Positions 53,743 to 63,578 of a stretch of DNA of 64,000 bases are shown here, piece after piece. Made by a program: the position numbers and the translations under genes. Location of the stretch: contig CCNA01000009.1 of NCBI GenBank assembly GCA_000824805.1, forward strand, positions 1-64,000. Reading direction: 5' to 3'. Every line of letters starts with the position of its first letter. The stretch's first letter is position 1. Source of the DNA: Mesorhizobium sp. SOD10. GTDB taxonomy: Bacteria > Pseudomonadota > Alphaproteobacteria > Rhizobiales > Rhizobiaceae. The notes under the pieces are model-generated. The model did no database searches and was not told the origin of the DNA. It was given only the letters and a program-made list of their open reading frames with translations.

Positions 53743-56373
53743 TCATGCAGAGGCGGTGGCAGTGTGTCGGCCTTTGTCTGTCGCGGTCAACACCTTGGAA
53801 AGGATGAGCGGAATCATTCCGCCTGCAGCAAGTATATCGACTTCTAAACCAGTCTCAACGGCTGCCGTTCCGCCCAACCGCGCAGCCACCCCTTCTGATC
53901 GACGTACGTCGATTTCGATTGCAGAGCGTGGTGTGATGCTCGCGGCATCGACAATGATTTGATCGTTTGTCCCAAGTCCGCCGATCAACTGCGCTTCAGC
54001 CGCCGAAATGGTGATCGGGAGGACCCCCATCCCGATCAGGTTAGACCGGTGGATGCGTTCGAAGCTCTTGGCAATGACCGCGCGGACTCCAAGCATTGCA
54101 ACTCCCTTGGCAGCCCAGTCTCGCGAAGAGCCGGCACCATACCGCTCGCCCGCGACGATAATCGTGCTGGTTCCGCTCGCCTGGTAGCGTTTGGCAGTTT
54201 CCCACAAGCGGCCGATGTCGCCGGTGGGTCCGTGAATTGTGTTGCCAGGATCGGCATCTGGAATGAGCAGGTTCACCGAAGCCCTATTGTCGAACAGGCC
54301 ACGGACCATCACTTTCCAATTGCCCCGTCTGGAGGCGAACACGTTCAGGCTGGAGGGATTTTCGCCTCGATCGATAAGATGCCGGCCGGCGTAGCTTGTC
54401 GACGCTATTTGTCCAGCCGGCGAGATATGGTCTGTGGTGATATCGTCGCCGAGGACCAGCAAAGGCACGGCCGCATATTTTCCAAGGCGGCTCGACACAC
54501 CCGCAGCCGCGAACGGCGGCCGACGAATGTAGGTGGACGTATCCGACCACGGGAAACGCGCGCTTTGCGGAAAGTCCAGCTTTTGCCAAAGGTGATTTTC
54601 GGCCGCCTCGCTGAACGCCTCCGGATTATCGGCGCCGAAAACATGGGCTCTCACATGTTTCGCGACTTCGGCTTGGTCGGGCCAAAGGTCAGCGAGATGG
54701 ACCTCGTTGCCATCGGCGTCCTTTGCGATGGGGTCGGTCGCGATATCGCGCAACACGTCTCCGGCAAGTGCGAACGCAACAGTCATCGGCGGTGAAGCCA
54801 GGAATCCATCCTTGAGGGACGGATGCACCCTCCCTGGAAAGTTGCGGTTTCCCGACAAGACGGCAACGGCCGTGATCCCGCCGTCGATGGCGGCTTGCAT
54901 CTCGACGGGGAGGGGACCTGAATTGCCGATGCAGGTCGTGCAGCCAAAGCCGACAATGCTGAAGCCGATTGCCTCAAGGTCTTCGAGTAGACCTGATCGC
55001 TCCAGGTAGCGGACCGCCGCCGGCGAGCCCGGAGCAAGCGATGTCTTGACCCAATGGGGCGGTCTCAGTCCAAGCTGCCGCGCCTTGCGCGCCAGCAGCC
55101 CCGCAGCAATCAGGAGTGACGGATCCGACGTGTTGGTGCAACTCGTTATCGCAGCGATTGCGACGGCGCCTTCGGGAATCGACTCGAATGTGACCTGTCG
55201 GCTCAGCTTCTTTCCGGCGGCGCGTTCAAGGGCGGGCTGCACGTTCGCTGGCTCGAGGCGATCCTGCGGTCGGCGTGGCCCGGCCAAGCTCGGGCGAAGC
55301 GCGCCGAGATCGATCGTGAGCTCGTCGGTGTATCGCGGGTTTGCATCGGGCTCGAACCAAAGGCCCTGTGCCTTGGCGACATCCTCCACGCGAGCAGCGA
55401 GCTTATCGCTTCTTCCTGTCTGGCGTAGATAGGCAACGGTATTGGCATCGACTGGGAAAAAGCCGGTGGTAGCCCCGTACTCCGGCGCCATGTTCGCCAC
55501 CACGGCTCGGTCTCCTGCCGAAAGTGTAGACACGCCTGGCCCGAAGAACTCCACGAATTTCCCGGCGACGCCGAACGACCTCAGCCGCTCGGTCACGGCC
55601 AGAGCCAGGTCGGTCGAGAGAGTTCCGCTCTGCAGCCGCCCAACGAGGCGCACACCTATGACCTCCGGCATCCTGAGCATGACCGGCATTCCGAAGATGA
55701 CGCTTTCGGCCTCGAGTCCGCCCACGCCCCAGGCCAGTACGCCGATGCCGTTGATCATCGGCGTGTGGCTGTCCGTCCCGATCAGGGTATCAGGTACCGC
55801 CCACTCGACATTGTCGCGCTGCTCGATTGCGACCACGGTTGCCAGTTGCTCAAGGTTGATCGTGTGCATGATGCCAGTACCGGGCGGATGAACGCTAAGG
55901 CCGGGAAGGGCTTTGGTCGCCCACTTCATCAGCCGGTAGCGCTCCGCATTGCGCTCCAGTTCCTTGGCCAGGTTGAAGCGGAGAGCATCGGCGGTACCAA
56001 AGCGATCCACGCCGATGCTGTGGTCGACAGACACATCAACCCTGATTCTTGGGGCAAGGAGGGCGGGATCGCCTCCCGCTTCAGCAATCGCGTCGCGCAT
56101 TGAGGCAATGTCGACCAGCGCGGGAACGCAGGTCGTGTCATGCATCAACAGCCGACCCGGATGGAATGGGATTTCCGCCTGGCTCTCTCCAAGTCGTAGC
56201 CACTGGCTGAAGACCTCCACCAGCCGCTCGGCCTCGTGCGGCTGGTGTCTGAGGTTGTTCTCGAGCAGGACACGCAGCACGAAGGGCAGCCGCTCGAACT
56301 TGGAACCCAGCGCCTTCCGCATGTCGATCGCGGTCAGCTGCCGGCCATGGCTCTCGACCTGCATTCTGATCAT
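53743..56373 (-). CDS. acnA: Aconitate hydratase, AcnA/IRP type
   Basis: The 876-residue protein is a full-length AcnA-type hydratase. The 4Fe-4S ligands are Cys412 (SCTNTSDPS), Cys478 and Cys481 (GCTTCIGNSG). Substrate-site segments include DHSIGVDRFG (116-126), GTDSHTPMINGIGVL and, in the swivel domain, AGERYGAGSSRDWAAKG. It interconverts citrate and isocitrate via cis-aconitate; a homologous tricarboxylate is possible. It may be a second aconitase tied to the downstream transporter. GTGAGGAA precedes the ATG. A 27-bp operator motif lies 24 bases upstream of the start. Confidence 0.85.
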   Translation of the reverse strand: MIRMQVESHGRQLTAIDMRKALGSKFERLPFVLRVLLENNLRHQPHEAERLVEVFSQWLRLGESQAEIPFHPGRLLMHDTTCVPALVDIASMRDAIAEAGGDPALLAPRIRVDVSVDHSIGVDRFGTADALRFNLAKELERNAERYRLMKWATKALPGLSVHPPGTGIMHTINLEQLATVVAIEQRDNVEWAVPDTLIGTDSHTPMINGIGVLAWGVGGLEAESVIFGMPVMLRMPEVIGVRLVGRLQSGTLSTDLALAVTERLRSFGVAGKFVEFFGPGVSTLSAGDRAVVANMAPEYGATTGFFPVDANTVAYLRQTGRSDKLAARVEDVAKAQGLWFEPDANPRYTDELTIDLGALRPSLAGPRRPQDRLEPANVQPALERAAGKKLSRQVTFESIPEGAVAIAAITSCTNTSDPSLLIAAGLLARKARQLGLRPPHWVKTSLAPGSPAAVRYLERSGLLEDLEAIGFSIVGFGCTTCIGNSGPLPVEMQAAIDGGITAVAVLSGNRNFPGRVHPSLKDGFLASPPMTVAFALAGDVLRDIATDPIAKDADGNEVHLADLWPDQAEVAKHVRAHVFGADNPEAFSEAAENHLWQKLDFPQSARFPWSDTSTYIRRPPFAAAGVSSRLGKYAAVPLLVLGDDITTDHISPAGQIASTSYAGRHLIDRGENPSSLNVFASRRGNWKVMVRGLFDNRASVNLLIPDADPGNTIHGPTGDIGRLWETAKRYQASGTSTIIVAGERYGAGSSRDWAAKGVAMLGVRAVIAKSFERIHRSNLIGMGVLPITISAAEAQLIGGLGTNDQIIVDAASITPRSAIEIDVRRSEGVAARLGGTAAVETGLEVDILAAGGMIPLILSKVLTATDKGRHTATASA

Positions 56374-56396
56374 GCCAGGTTCCTCACCCTGTATTA

Positions 56397-56423
56397 TTGG
56401 ATTTTATCATTTAAAAAGCCAAA
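56397..56423. promoter_or_regulatory. 27-bp operator motif TTGSATTTT-N9-AAAKCCAAA, site 1
   Basis: The site begins TTGGATTTT and ends AAAGCCAAA. It lies between acnA and the tam remnant, where the two are divergent. It shares its layout with three further sites in this cluster. Confidence 0.6.
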
Positions 56424-56450
56424 CGAGAGCTGATGTCAAGCGAGGCATTC

Positions 56451-57214
56451 ATGAGCAGCGACTGGTCTCCCGCGAAATACCTGCAATACGGCGATCCCCG
56501 GACGCGGCCGGCCATCGACCTTCTTGGTGCGGTTTCCAATGAGGACGTGGAGTTTGTCACCGATATTGGATGCGGGCCGGGAAATTCGACCGAACTGCTG
56601 GGCCGTTAGCCGGAGGCACGAGTCGCGGGCATCGACTCGTCCCCTTCGATGATCGAAGCCGCGCGCGCCCGACTGCCGAACGTTGAGTTTGCGGTGCAGG
56701 CTATACAGGACTGGCGCCTGAAGAGCCGCAGGACGTAATCTTCGCGAACGCCGTGCTGCAATGGCTTCCGGATTATCGGGCGCTGCTGCCGAGGCTTGTC
56801 AACCTGCTGAAAAGCGGGGGAATTCTGGCAATCCAGGTGCCTGACAATCTTAACAGACCCACTCACCGTGGCATGCGGGAGGTTGCGCGGGATCCGCGGT
56901 GGGCGGGCCGGCTGGCAGAAGCTGGCGCCGAGCGAACGTCGATCGAGAGGACTCAGAATTATTACGGCGTTCTCCGCCCGCTCTGCCGGCGGGTGGAAGT
57001 CTGGCGCACGATCTATCACCATCCTCTCAAAGGACTGGACGGTATCATCGACTGGTTCAGCAGCACTGGCCTGCGTCCATACCTCTCGCGCCTCGACGCA
57101 TCCGAAAAGAAGGCCTACCTTGCTGCGCCGAGAGACGCTCGCGCGCCACTATGCGGTCCTGGAGGAGGCAACAACGCTTCTGCCATTCCACGTCTCTTCG
57201 TTGTCGCGACATGA
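56451..57214 (+). pseudogene. tam: Trans-aconitate 2-methyltransferase (tam), inactivated
   Basis: The sequence follows Tam throughout: SSDWSPAKYLQYGDPRTRPA, DIGCGPGNSTELLG (SAM-binding), ANAVLQWLPDYRALLPRL and GGILAIQVPDN in three frames, ending RLFVVAT. A TAG stop interrupts the frame at 56607-56609. Single-base deletions shift the frame near 56722, 57130 and 57189. Tam methylates trans-aconitate, an inhibitor that forms from cis-aconitate. It lies divergent from aconitase, so the functional link is clear, but the gene is dead. Confidence 0.8.
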
Positions 57215-57221
57215 CTTTAGA

Positions 57222-57248
57222 TTGGATTTTTAATGACAGCTCGTGCAA
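57222..57248. promoter_or_regulatory. 27-bp operator motif, site 2 (half-site)
   Basis: The left arm TTGGATTTT matches exactly, but the right arm is degenerate (ends GTGCAA). It lies 62 bases upstream of the GntR start, a good place for autoregulation. Confidence 0.45.
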
Positions 57249-57309
57249 ACTTGCCGCGATCGCTGTACCGCTTGAACGCCAGATCCGCGGCAATCATCTC
57301 GGAGCTCTC

Positions 57310-58236
57310 ATGCCTGCAAGCCCCTTGGCACGGAACATCGCCAGTCAGATTTCGCTGCTCGTAACGACGGGCGAGCTGTCTTCTGGCGATCACCTGCGCA
57401 CGCAACATCTCGCCGACAAGTTTGGAGTCTCCCGCTCGCCCGTGCGCGAGGCGATGCAAATTCTCGCTGAAGAAGGACTGCTGGAGCAGAAGGAGAATCG
57501 GGGGTTTTTTGTCAAAGATGTTCCGGAGTCCGGGATTATCGAGCCGATCAACGACGAGCCAAAACCGTTCGAGGTGGAGAACGATTACCAGCGCCTCGCC
57601 GAGGATTGGCTGATGGACCGCATCCCTGCCGAGGTGACTGAGGGCATGCTGCGGGAGCGCTACGACCTCACCAAAGCGCAACTCAGTGACATGCTTATGC
57701 GGGCAGTGCGGGAGGGCTGGGCGGAGCGCAAGCAGGGCTACGGCTGGCGCTTCCTGCCAGTCGCCAAGACACCCGAGGCGTTCGAGCAGATTTACCGGTT
57801 CCGCATGCTGATTGAACCGGCCGCCATATTGGAACCGAGCTTCAAGCTCGACCGAAAAATAATTGAAGAGCAGCGACGATTACAGCAGCGCATGTTGGAG
57901 ACCGACATCATGCGACTTCCTGCCGAACGTTTGATCCACAACGGCTCCATCTTCCACGAGGAGCTGATCAAGATGTCGAACAATCCCTTCTTCCACCTAT
58001 CGCTGGTGCGCGTCAATCAAATGCGCCGTTTGCTCGAGTATCGCTCGCGCGTTGATCGCAATCGTCTGTTCACGCAATGCGAGGAGCACCTTGCGATCCT
58101 CGATCTGCTCGAGCGCGGTGAAATCCTCGAAGCGTCCTACGCCATGCGCAAGCATCTCTCCGGTGCGCTCGCGCGGAAATCGCCCATCGCGCGATCCTGG
58201 TCCCAGCACGCGCACGAAAAAATACCGGCCTCGTAA
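57310..58236 (+). CDS. GntR-family regulator with two winged-helix domains and FCD-type C-terminus
   Basis: The 308-residue protein has a GntR winged helix (about residues 1-75: SRSPVREAMQILAEEGLLEQ). A second HTH-like stretch follows (about 88-150: LAEDWLMDRIPAEVTEGMLR, then LTKAQLSDMLMRAVREGWAE). The C-terminal helical FCD-like domain begins FEQIYRFRMLIEPAAILEP. The extra domain makes it about 70 residues longer than usual. GGAG lies six bases before ATG 57310. It sits between aconitase and the dehydrogenase gene and probably binds the 27-bp sites. Confidence 0.8.
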   Translation: MPASPLARNIASQISLLVTTGELSSGDHLRTQHLADKFGVSRSPVREAMQILAEEGLLEQKENRGFFVKDVPESGIIEPINDEPKPFEVENDYQRLAEDWLMDRIPAEVTEGMLRERYDLTKAQLSDMLMRAVREGWAERKQGYGWRFLPVAKTPEAFEQIYRFRMLIEPAAILEPSFKLDRKIIEEQRRLQQRMLETDIMRLPAERLIHNGSIFHEELIKMSNNPFFHLSLVRVNQMRRLLEYRSRVDRNRLFTQCEEHLAILDLLERGEILEASYAMRKHLSGALARKSPIARSWSQHAHEKIPAS

Positions 58237-58244
58237 TTTTTCGA

Positions 58245-58271
58245 TTGCATTTTTCGTCATAAAAAGCCAAA
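58245..58271. promoter_or_regulatory. 27-bp operator motif, site 3
   Basis: TTGCATTTT at the left and AAAGCCAAA at the right are separated by nine bases. The site is 54 bases upstream of the dehydrogenase start, in the 88-base gap after the GntR gene. Confidence 0.6.
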
Positions 58272-58324
58272 ACGTCGCCATGAAGCATTCGGCGGATGCT
58301 CCGCCGTGCCCAGGGAGACGTTCT

Positions 58325-59419
58325 ATGAAGATCATGGTCACGCCGTGCGACGGCATAGGCCCGGAGATCACCGCTGCGACGATGGAGGTGGTCGAGGCAG
58401 CCGACAAGGCATTCGATCTTGGTCTGCAGTACGACTACGAGGACACCGGCTTCGCCAGCCTAGAAAAATACGGAAGGACCCTGCGCGACGAGACGATAGA
58501 GCGCGCCCGTACGTATGACGGCATTATCCTGGGTCCGCAGTCCCATATGGACTATCCGGCGCGCGACAAGGGCGGCGTGAACGTTTCAGCCGGGTTCAGG
58601 GTCAAGCTGGACCTCTATGCAAACGTTCGTCCGGCGCGCGTTCGCCCGTTTCTGAACAGCACCGCGAAGCGGATGGACCTCGTCATCATGCGCGAGGCGA
58701 CCGAAGGCTTCTACCCGGACCGCAACATGTATGCGGGCAGCGGTGAGTTCATGCCGACGCCCGACATTGCGCTCTCCATGCGCAAGATCACGGCGCACGC
58801 CTGTGAGCGGATCGCTCGCGCTGCTTTCGAGCTGGCGATGAAGCGCGACAAGCGCGTCACGGCTGTCCACAAGGCGAACAACTTCATCCTCACCGACGGT
58901 CTTTTCCTGACGCAGGTCCGAAAGGTAGCAGCCGAATTCCCCGAGGTGAAGCTCAACGACTACATCATCGACGCCATGGCAGCTCACCTCGTGCGCGATG
59001 CGTCCCGGTTCGACGTGATCGTGACGACGAACTTCTATGCAGACATTCTTTCGGATCTCGCCAGCGAGCTTTCTGGCAGTCTCGGCCTTGCCGGATCGAT
59101 CAACGCGAATGCCGAAACCGGCCTTGTCTGCGCGCAAGCTCAGCATGGTTCGGCGCCCGATATCCAGAACCAGAACATCGCCAACCCGACCTCGCTCATC
59201 CTTTCCGCTGCGATGATGCTCTCCTGGCTTGGAGAGAAGCGCGGGCTGCCAAATTTCGAGGCGGCGGGCGCGGAGATCGAGCGTGCGATCGACGAGGTGC
59301 TTGCCAACCCGGCGACCCGGACCCGCGATCTCGGGGGGCAGAGCAACACGGATGCGTTTGGCGCCGCCGTGGCCAAGGCGATCAAAGCGGAGCCGGTTCG
59401 TGCGGCAGCGCGCGCTTAA
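58325..59419 (+). CDS. Isocitrate/isopropylmalate/tartrate dehydrogenase-family decarboxylating dehydrogenase
   Basis: The 364-residue protein belongs to the beta-decarboxylating dehydrogenase family: VTPCDGIGPEITAATMEVV at the start, VIMREATEGFYPDRNMY in the substrate loop, a conserved Lys in TAVHKANNF, metal Asp residues in TNFYADILSDLASEL and HGSAPDI near the end. It would oxidise and decarboxylate a malate- or isocitrate-like acid with NAD(P). The substrate loop is not that of the classical leuB or icd enzymes. GGGAGA precedes the ATG. Confidence 0.8.
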   Translation: MKIMVTPCDGIGPEITAATMEVVEAADKAFDLGLQYDYEDTGFASLEKYGRTLRDETIERARTYDGIILGPQSHMDYPARDKGGVNVSAGFRVKLDLYANVRPARVRPFLNSTAKRMDLVIMREATEGFYPDRNMYAGSGEFMPTPDIALSMRKITAHACERIARAAFELAMKRDKRVTAVHKANNFILTDGLFLTQVRKVAAEFPEVKLNDYIIDAMAAHLVRDASRFDVIVTTNFYADILSDLASELSGSLGLAGSINANAETGLVCAQAQHGSAPDIQNQNIANPTSLILSAAMMLSWLGEKRGLPNFEAAGAEIERAIDEVLANPATRTRDLGGQSNTDAFGAAVAKAIKAEPVRAAARA

Positions 59420-59429
59420 ACTGCCAACT

Positions 59430-59456
59430 TTGCATTTTACGACTGATAAATCCAAA
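59430..59456. promoter_or_regulatory. 27-bp operator motif, site 4
   Basis: TTGCATTTT and AAATCCAAA are separated by nine bases. The site is 59 bases upstream of the binding-protein start. Confidence 0.55.
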
Positions 59457-59514
59457 CTGAGATGTAACTGTTTTGGCGACGAAGAACGTCATCAGACGCA
59501 CGCCCGGAGGAGCA

Positions 59515-60621
59515 ATGAACGGGCGCAACCATGGGAGAAGTGAAATGAAGCATACCGCAGTGAGCAGACTGTACGGCTGTTCGGCGCTCGTCTGTGTGAC
59601 CTTGGCGATGTCGCCGGCCAACGCGCAGGACGCGTCCCTGATCGATGCCGCCAAGCAGGAGGGGACCGTCACGATCTACACGTCGACCGACGCGGCGCAG
59701 GCACAGGCGCTTCTCGATGCGTTCACCGCAAAATATGGCATCAAGATCGCGTACAACGACGTCGGCACGAACGGCGCCTACAATCAGGTGATCTCGGAAT
59801 CGGCGGCCGGTCAGGTGACCGCGGACGTGGTGTGGAGCTCCGCCATGGACCTGCAGATGACCCTCGTCAAGGACGGATACGCCGTGCCGTACAAGAGCGT
59901 TGAGGCCGGCAACATCCCCTCCTGGGCGAACTACCAGGATACGCTCTACGCCACGACGATCGAGCCTATCGGCCTGATCTACAACACCTCGGCGCTGAAG
60001 GAAGACCGCATTCCGAAGACGCGTGCCGACCTGATCAAGTTCCTCCAGGACAACCAGGCCGAACTGAAGGGCAAGGTGGCGACCTTTGACCCGGAGAAGA
60101 GCGGTACGGGCTTCCTTCACCACACCAACGATGCCCGCCAGACAAACGATTTCTGGCGTCTCGCCAAGGCGCTCGGCGCCGATGGCGTGAAGACCTACTC
60201 GAGTTCCGGATCAATGAAGGAGACTGTCGTCTCCGGCGAGAACGTGCTGGCCATCAATATCATCGGTTCTTATGCGCTGGACTGGGTCAAGGAGACCCCG
60301 AACCTCGGCGTGGCGTTCGGATCGGACTATACCGCCGCCTTTTCCCGTCTCGCCCTGATCAGCAAGGGCGCGCCTCACCCAAATGCGGCAAAGCTGTTCG
60401 TCGACTTTACTTTGTCCAAGGAAGGGCAGGAAGCGCTGGCATCAGGCGGTCTGCCCTCGGTGCGTGAGGATGTGACGAGCGGTCTCAACATCAAGACGCT
60501 GAACGAAAAGGTCGGCGGCGGCCTGAAGCCGATCGCCGTGGACGAAGGTCTTCTCGAATATATGGACCCCGCCAAGCGCGTCCAATTCTTCAACGACTGG
60601 AAGGCGGCGATCGCCGGCTGA
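59515..60621 (+). CDS. ABC transporter substrate-binding protein, Fe3+-type (family 1-like)
   Basis: The 368-residue protein has an N-terminal signal peptide (about 1-38, ending SPANAQ) and a periplasmic binding fold: GTVTIYTSTDAAQAQALLDAFTAKYG, ADVVWSSAMD, FDPEKSGTGFL. This Fe3+-type family also includes carriers for 2-aminoethylphosphonate, thiamine and carboxylates. With aconitase and a decarboxylating dehydrogenase beside it, a di- or tricarboxylate is a plausible ligand, perhaps as a metal complex. GGAGGAG precedes ATG 59515. ATG 59545 is an alternative start. Confidence 0.8.
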   Translation: MNGRNHGRSEMKHTAVSRLYGCSALVCVTLAMSPANAQDASLIDAAKQEGTVTIYTSTDAAQAQALLDAFTAKYGIKIAYNDVGTNGAYNQVISESAAGQVTADVVWSSAMDLQMTLVKDGYAVPYKSVEAGNIPSWANYQDTLYATTIEPIGLIYNTSALKEDRIPKTRADLIKFLQDNQAELKGKVATFDPEKSGTGFLHHTNDARQTNDFWRLAKALGADGVKTYSSSGSMKETVVSGENVLAINIIGSYALDWVKETPNLGVAFGSDYTAAFSRLALISKGAPHPNAAKLFVDFTLSKEGQEALASGGLPSVREDVTSGLNIKTLNEKVGGGLKPIAVDEGLLEYMDPAKRVQFFNDWKAAIAG

Positions 60622-60633
60622 TCCGTGTTCGTC

Positions 60634-60664
60634 GTGGCCGCGGCAGTGTTGTCGCCGCGGCCAC
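60634..60664 (+). other. Intercistronic hairpin after the binding-protein gene
   Basis: GTGGCCGCGGC (60634-60644) and GCCGCGGCCAC (60654-60664) form an 11-bp perfect stem, followed by ATCTTTT. It may act as a partial terminator or mRNA stabiliser that raises the binding-protein level over the permease. Confidence 0.7.
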
Positions 60665-60685
60665 ATCTTTTAGGGAGGATCGCTA

Positions 60686-62438
60686 ATGGCCACGAGCCAC
60701 AACAGCGCAGCCATGCTCGCAGACGCGGCGATTGTCGACGTGCCGGTTCCGCCGCATACGGCGCGGCCGGCTGGAGACGCACCGCTCTTCCGGAACGTCG
60801 CGATTGGCATTCTCGCGCTGACTGTCCTCGCGCCAGTCGGGCTGATAGTCTACCAGAGCTTCCTCAGCGCTCCGTTTTTCAGCCCGCGCGCTGTGCTCAG
60901 CCTCGACGCCTATGCCTATATCATCAACGATCCGACCTTCTACAAGGCGCTTGGGACCACCACGCTGTTTGCGTTCGGCATGGTCGCTGTCGCGGTGCCT
61001 CTCGGCGGTCTGCTCGCCTTTCTGATCACCCGTACCGACATCCGCTTCAAGCGCCTGCTCGAAGTGCTTGTACTCGTGCCGATGTTCATCTCCTCGATCG
61101 TCCTTGCTTTCGGCTACACGGTCTCAGTCGGGCCGACCGGCTTTTTGTCGTTGGCAGTCAGGGACCTGATCGGCGTCGTTCCGTGGAACATTTACAGCTT
61201 GGCCGGCATGATCGCGATCGCGGGCCTCAGCCACGTACCGCACGTCTATCTCTATGTGTCGTCTGCGATGAGAAACCTCCCCTCCGATCTGGAGGAGGCA
61301 GCCAGGACAGCAGGGGCTAACATCTGGCGCGTATCGCTCGATGTGACGCTGCCGATGGTTCTGCCCTCACTTGTATTCGCGGCCTCGCTCAACGTCCTGC
61401 TCGGCTTCGAGACGTTCGGCATTCCGCTGGTGCTGGGCGACCCGAGCGGCATCATGGTGTTGACAACCTACATCTACAAGCTCACCACGCTTTTCGGCAC
61501 GCCGACCTACCAGCTGATGGCGGTGGTCGCGATGGTCCTGGTGCTCATCACCTTGCCGCTGGTGTGGATGCAACGCCGCCTGCTCCGCAACGCCCGGCGG
61601 TATGCCGCGCTCGGCGGAAAGGGCTCTCGTGTCTCCAGCCTCAAGCTTGGCCACAGCGGTCAGGTGATCGCGCTTTCGATCATTGGTCTCTGGCTGTTTG
61701 TGTCCGTGGTCCTTCCGATCGGCGGCATAACCGTGCGTGCCTTTGTCGATGCCTGGGGTGAGGGTGTGAACCTTTTCGAGCGGCTCACCTTCTCGAATTT
61801 TCATGGCATGCTGGAAGTACCCAGCCTCGTCCGCGGCATGATCAACACCATTATCCTGTCGGTGGCCGGCGGCGCCTTGGCGGTCGGCATCTACCTCTTG
61901 ATCGGACTGGCAGGTCACCGCAACCGAGGGTTCTCCAACACGGTACTCGACTATATTGTCCTGCTTCCCCGCGCTCTGCCGGGGCTGGTGGTCGGACTGG
62001 CTTTCTTCTGGGTCTTCCTGTTCGTGCCGGTCCTAACGCCGTTGCGGCCAACCCTAGTCAGCCTCTTCGTCGCCTATGTCATTGTCGGGTTGTCCTATGG
62101 GCTGAGGCTGCTGCAGGGCACGCTGATCCAGGTCTCCCCGGAGCTGGAGGAGTCGGCAAGGACGACTGGCGCAACGATAGGTCGCACATGGTGGGATATC
62201 GTGATCCCGATCGTGCGGCCGGGCTTGGCCGGCGCGTGGGCCCTTATCATGATCATCTTCCTGCGCGAATACGCGACAGGCGTCTATCTCATGGGTGCGG
62301 GCACAGAGGTCATCGGCTCGCTGATGGTTTCGCTGCTCACGACCGGGGCCATGAACACGATCGCCGCGCTCGCGCTCATCAGCATCATCCTAACGGCCGC
62401 GGGCCTTGCGCTCGCCCTTCGACTGGGAGCACGCATCC

Positions 62439-62446
<8 letters not shown>
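60686..62446 (+). CDS. ABC transporter permease, Fe3+-type, two fused membrane domains
   Basis: The 586-residue inner-membrane protein has about twelve helices in two similar halves. Each half carries an EAA loop: LEEAARTAGANIWRVSLDVTLP near residue 203 and LEESARTTGATIGRTWWDIVIP near 490. This fused permease is typical of Fe3+/phosphonate-type importers. AGGGAGG precedes the ATG, and the 3' end overlaps the ATPase start. Confidence 0.9.
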
Positions 62447-63518
<1,072 letters not shown>

Positions 63519-63578
63519 TCTCCGCTCGATGGCCGCCTCCCTCCCGGGCGGCCATCGGTCCCTCCGATGGAGCCGACA

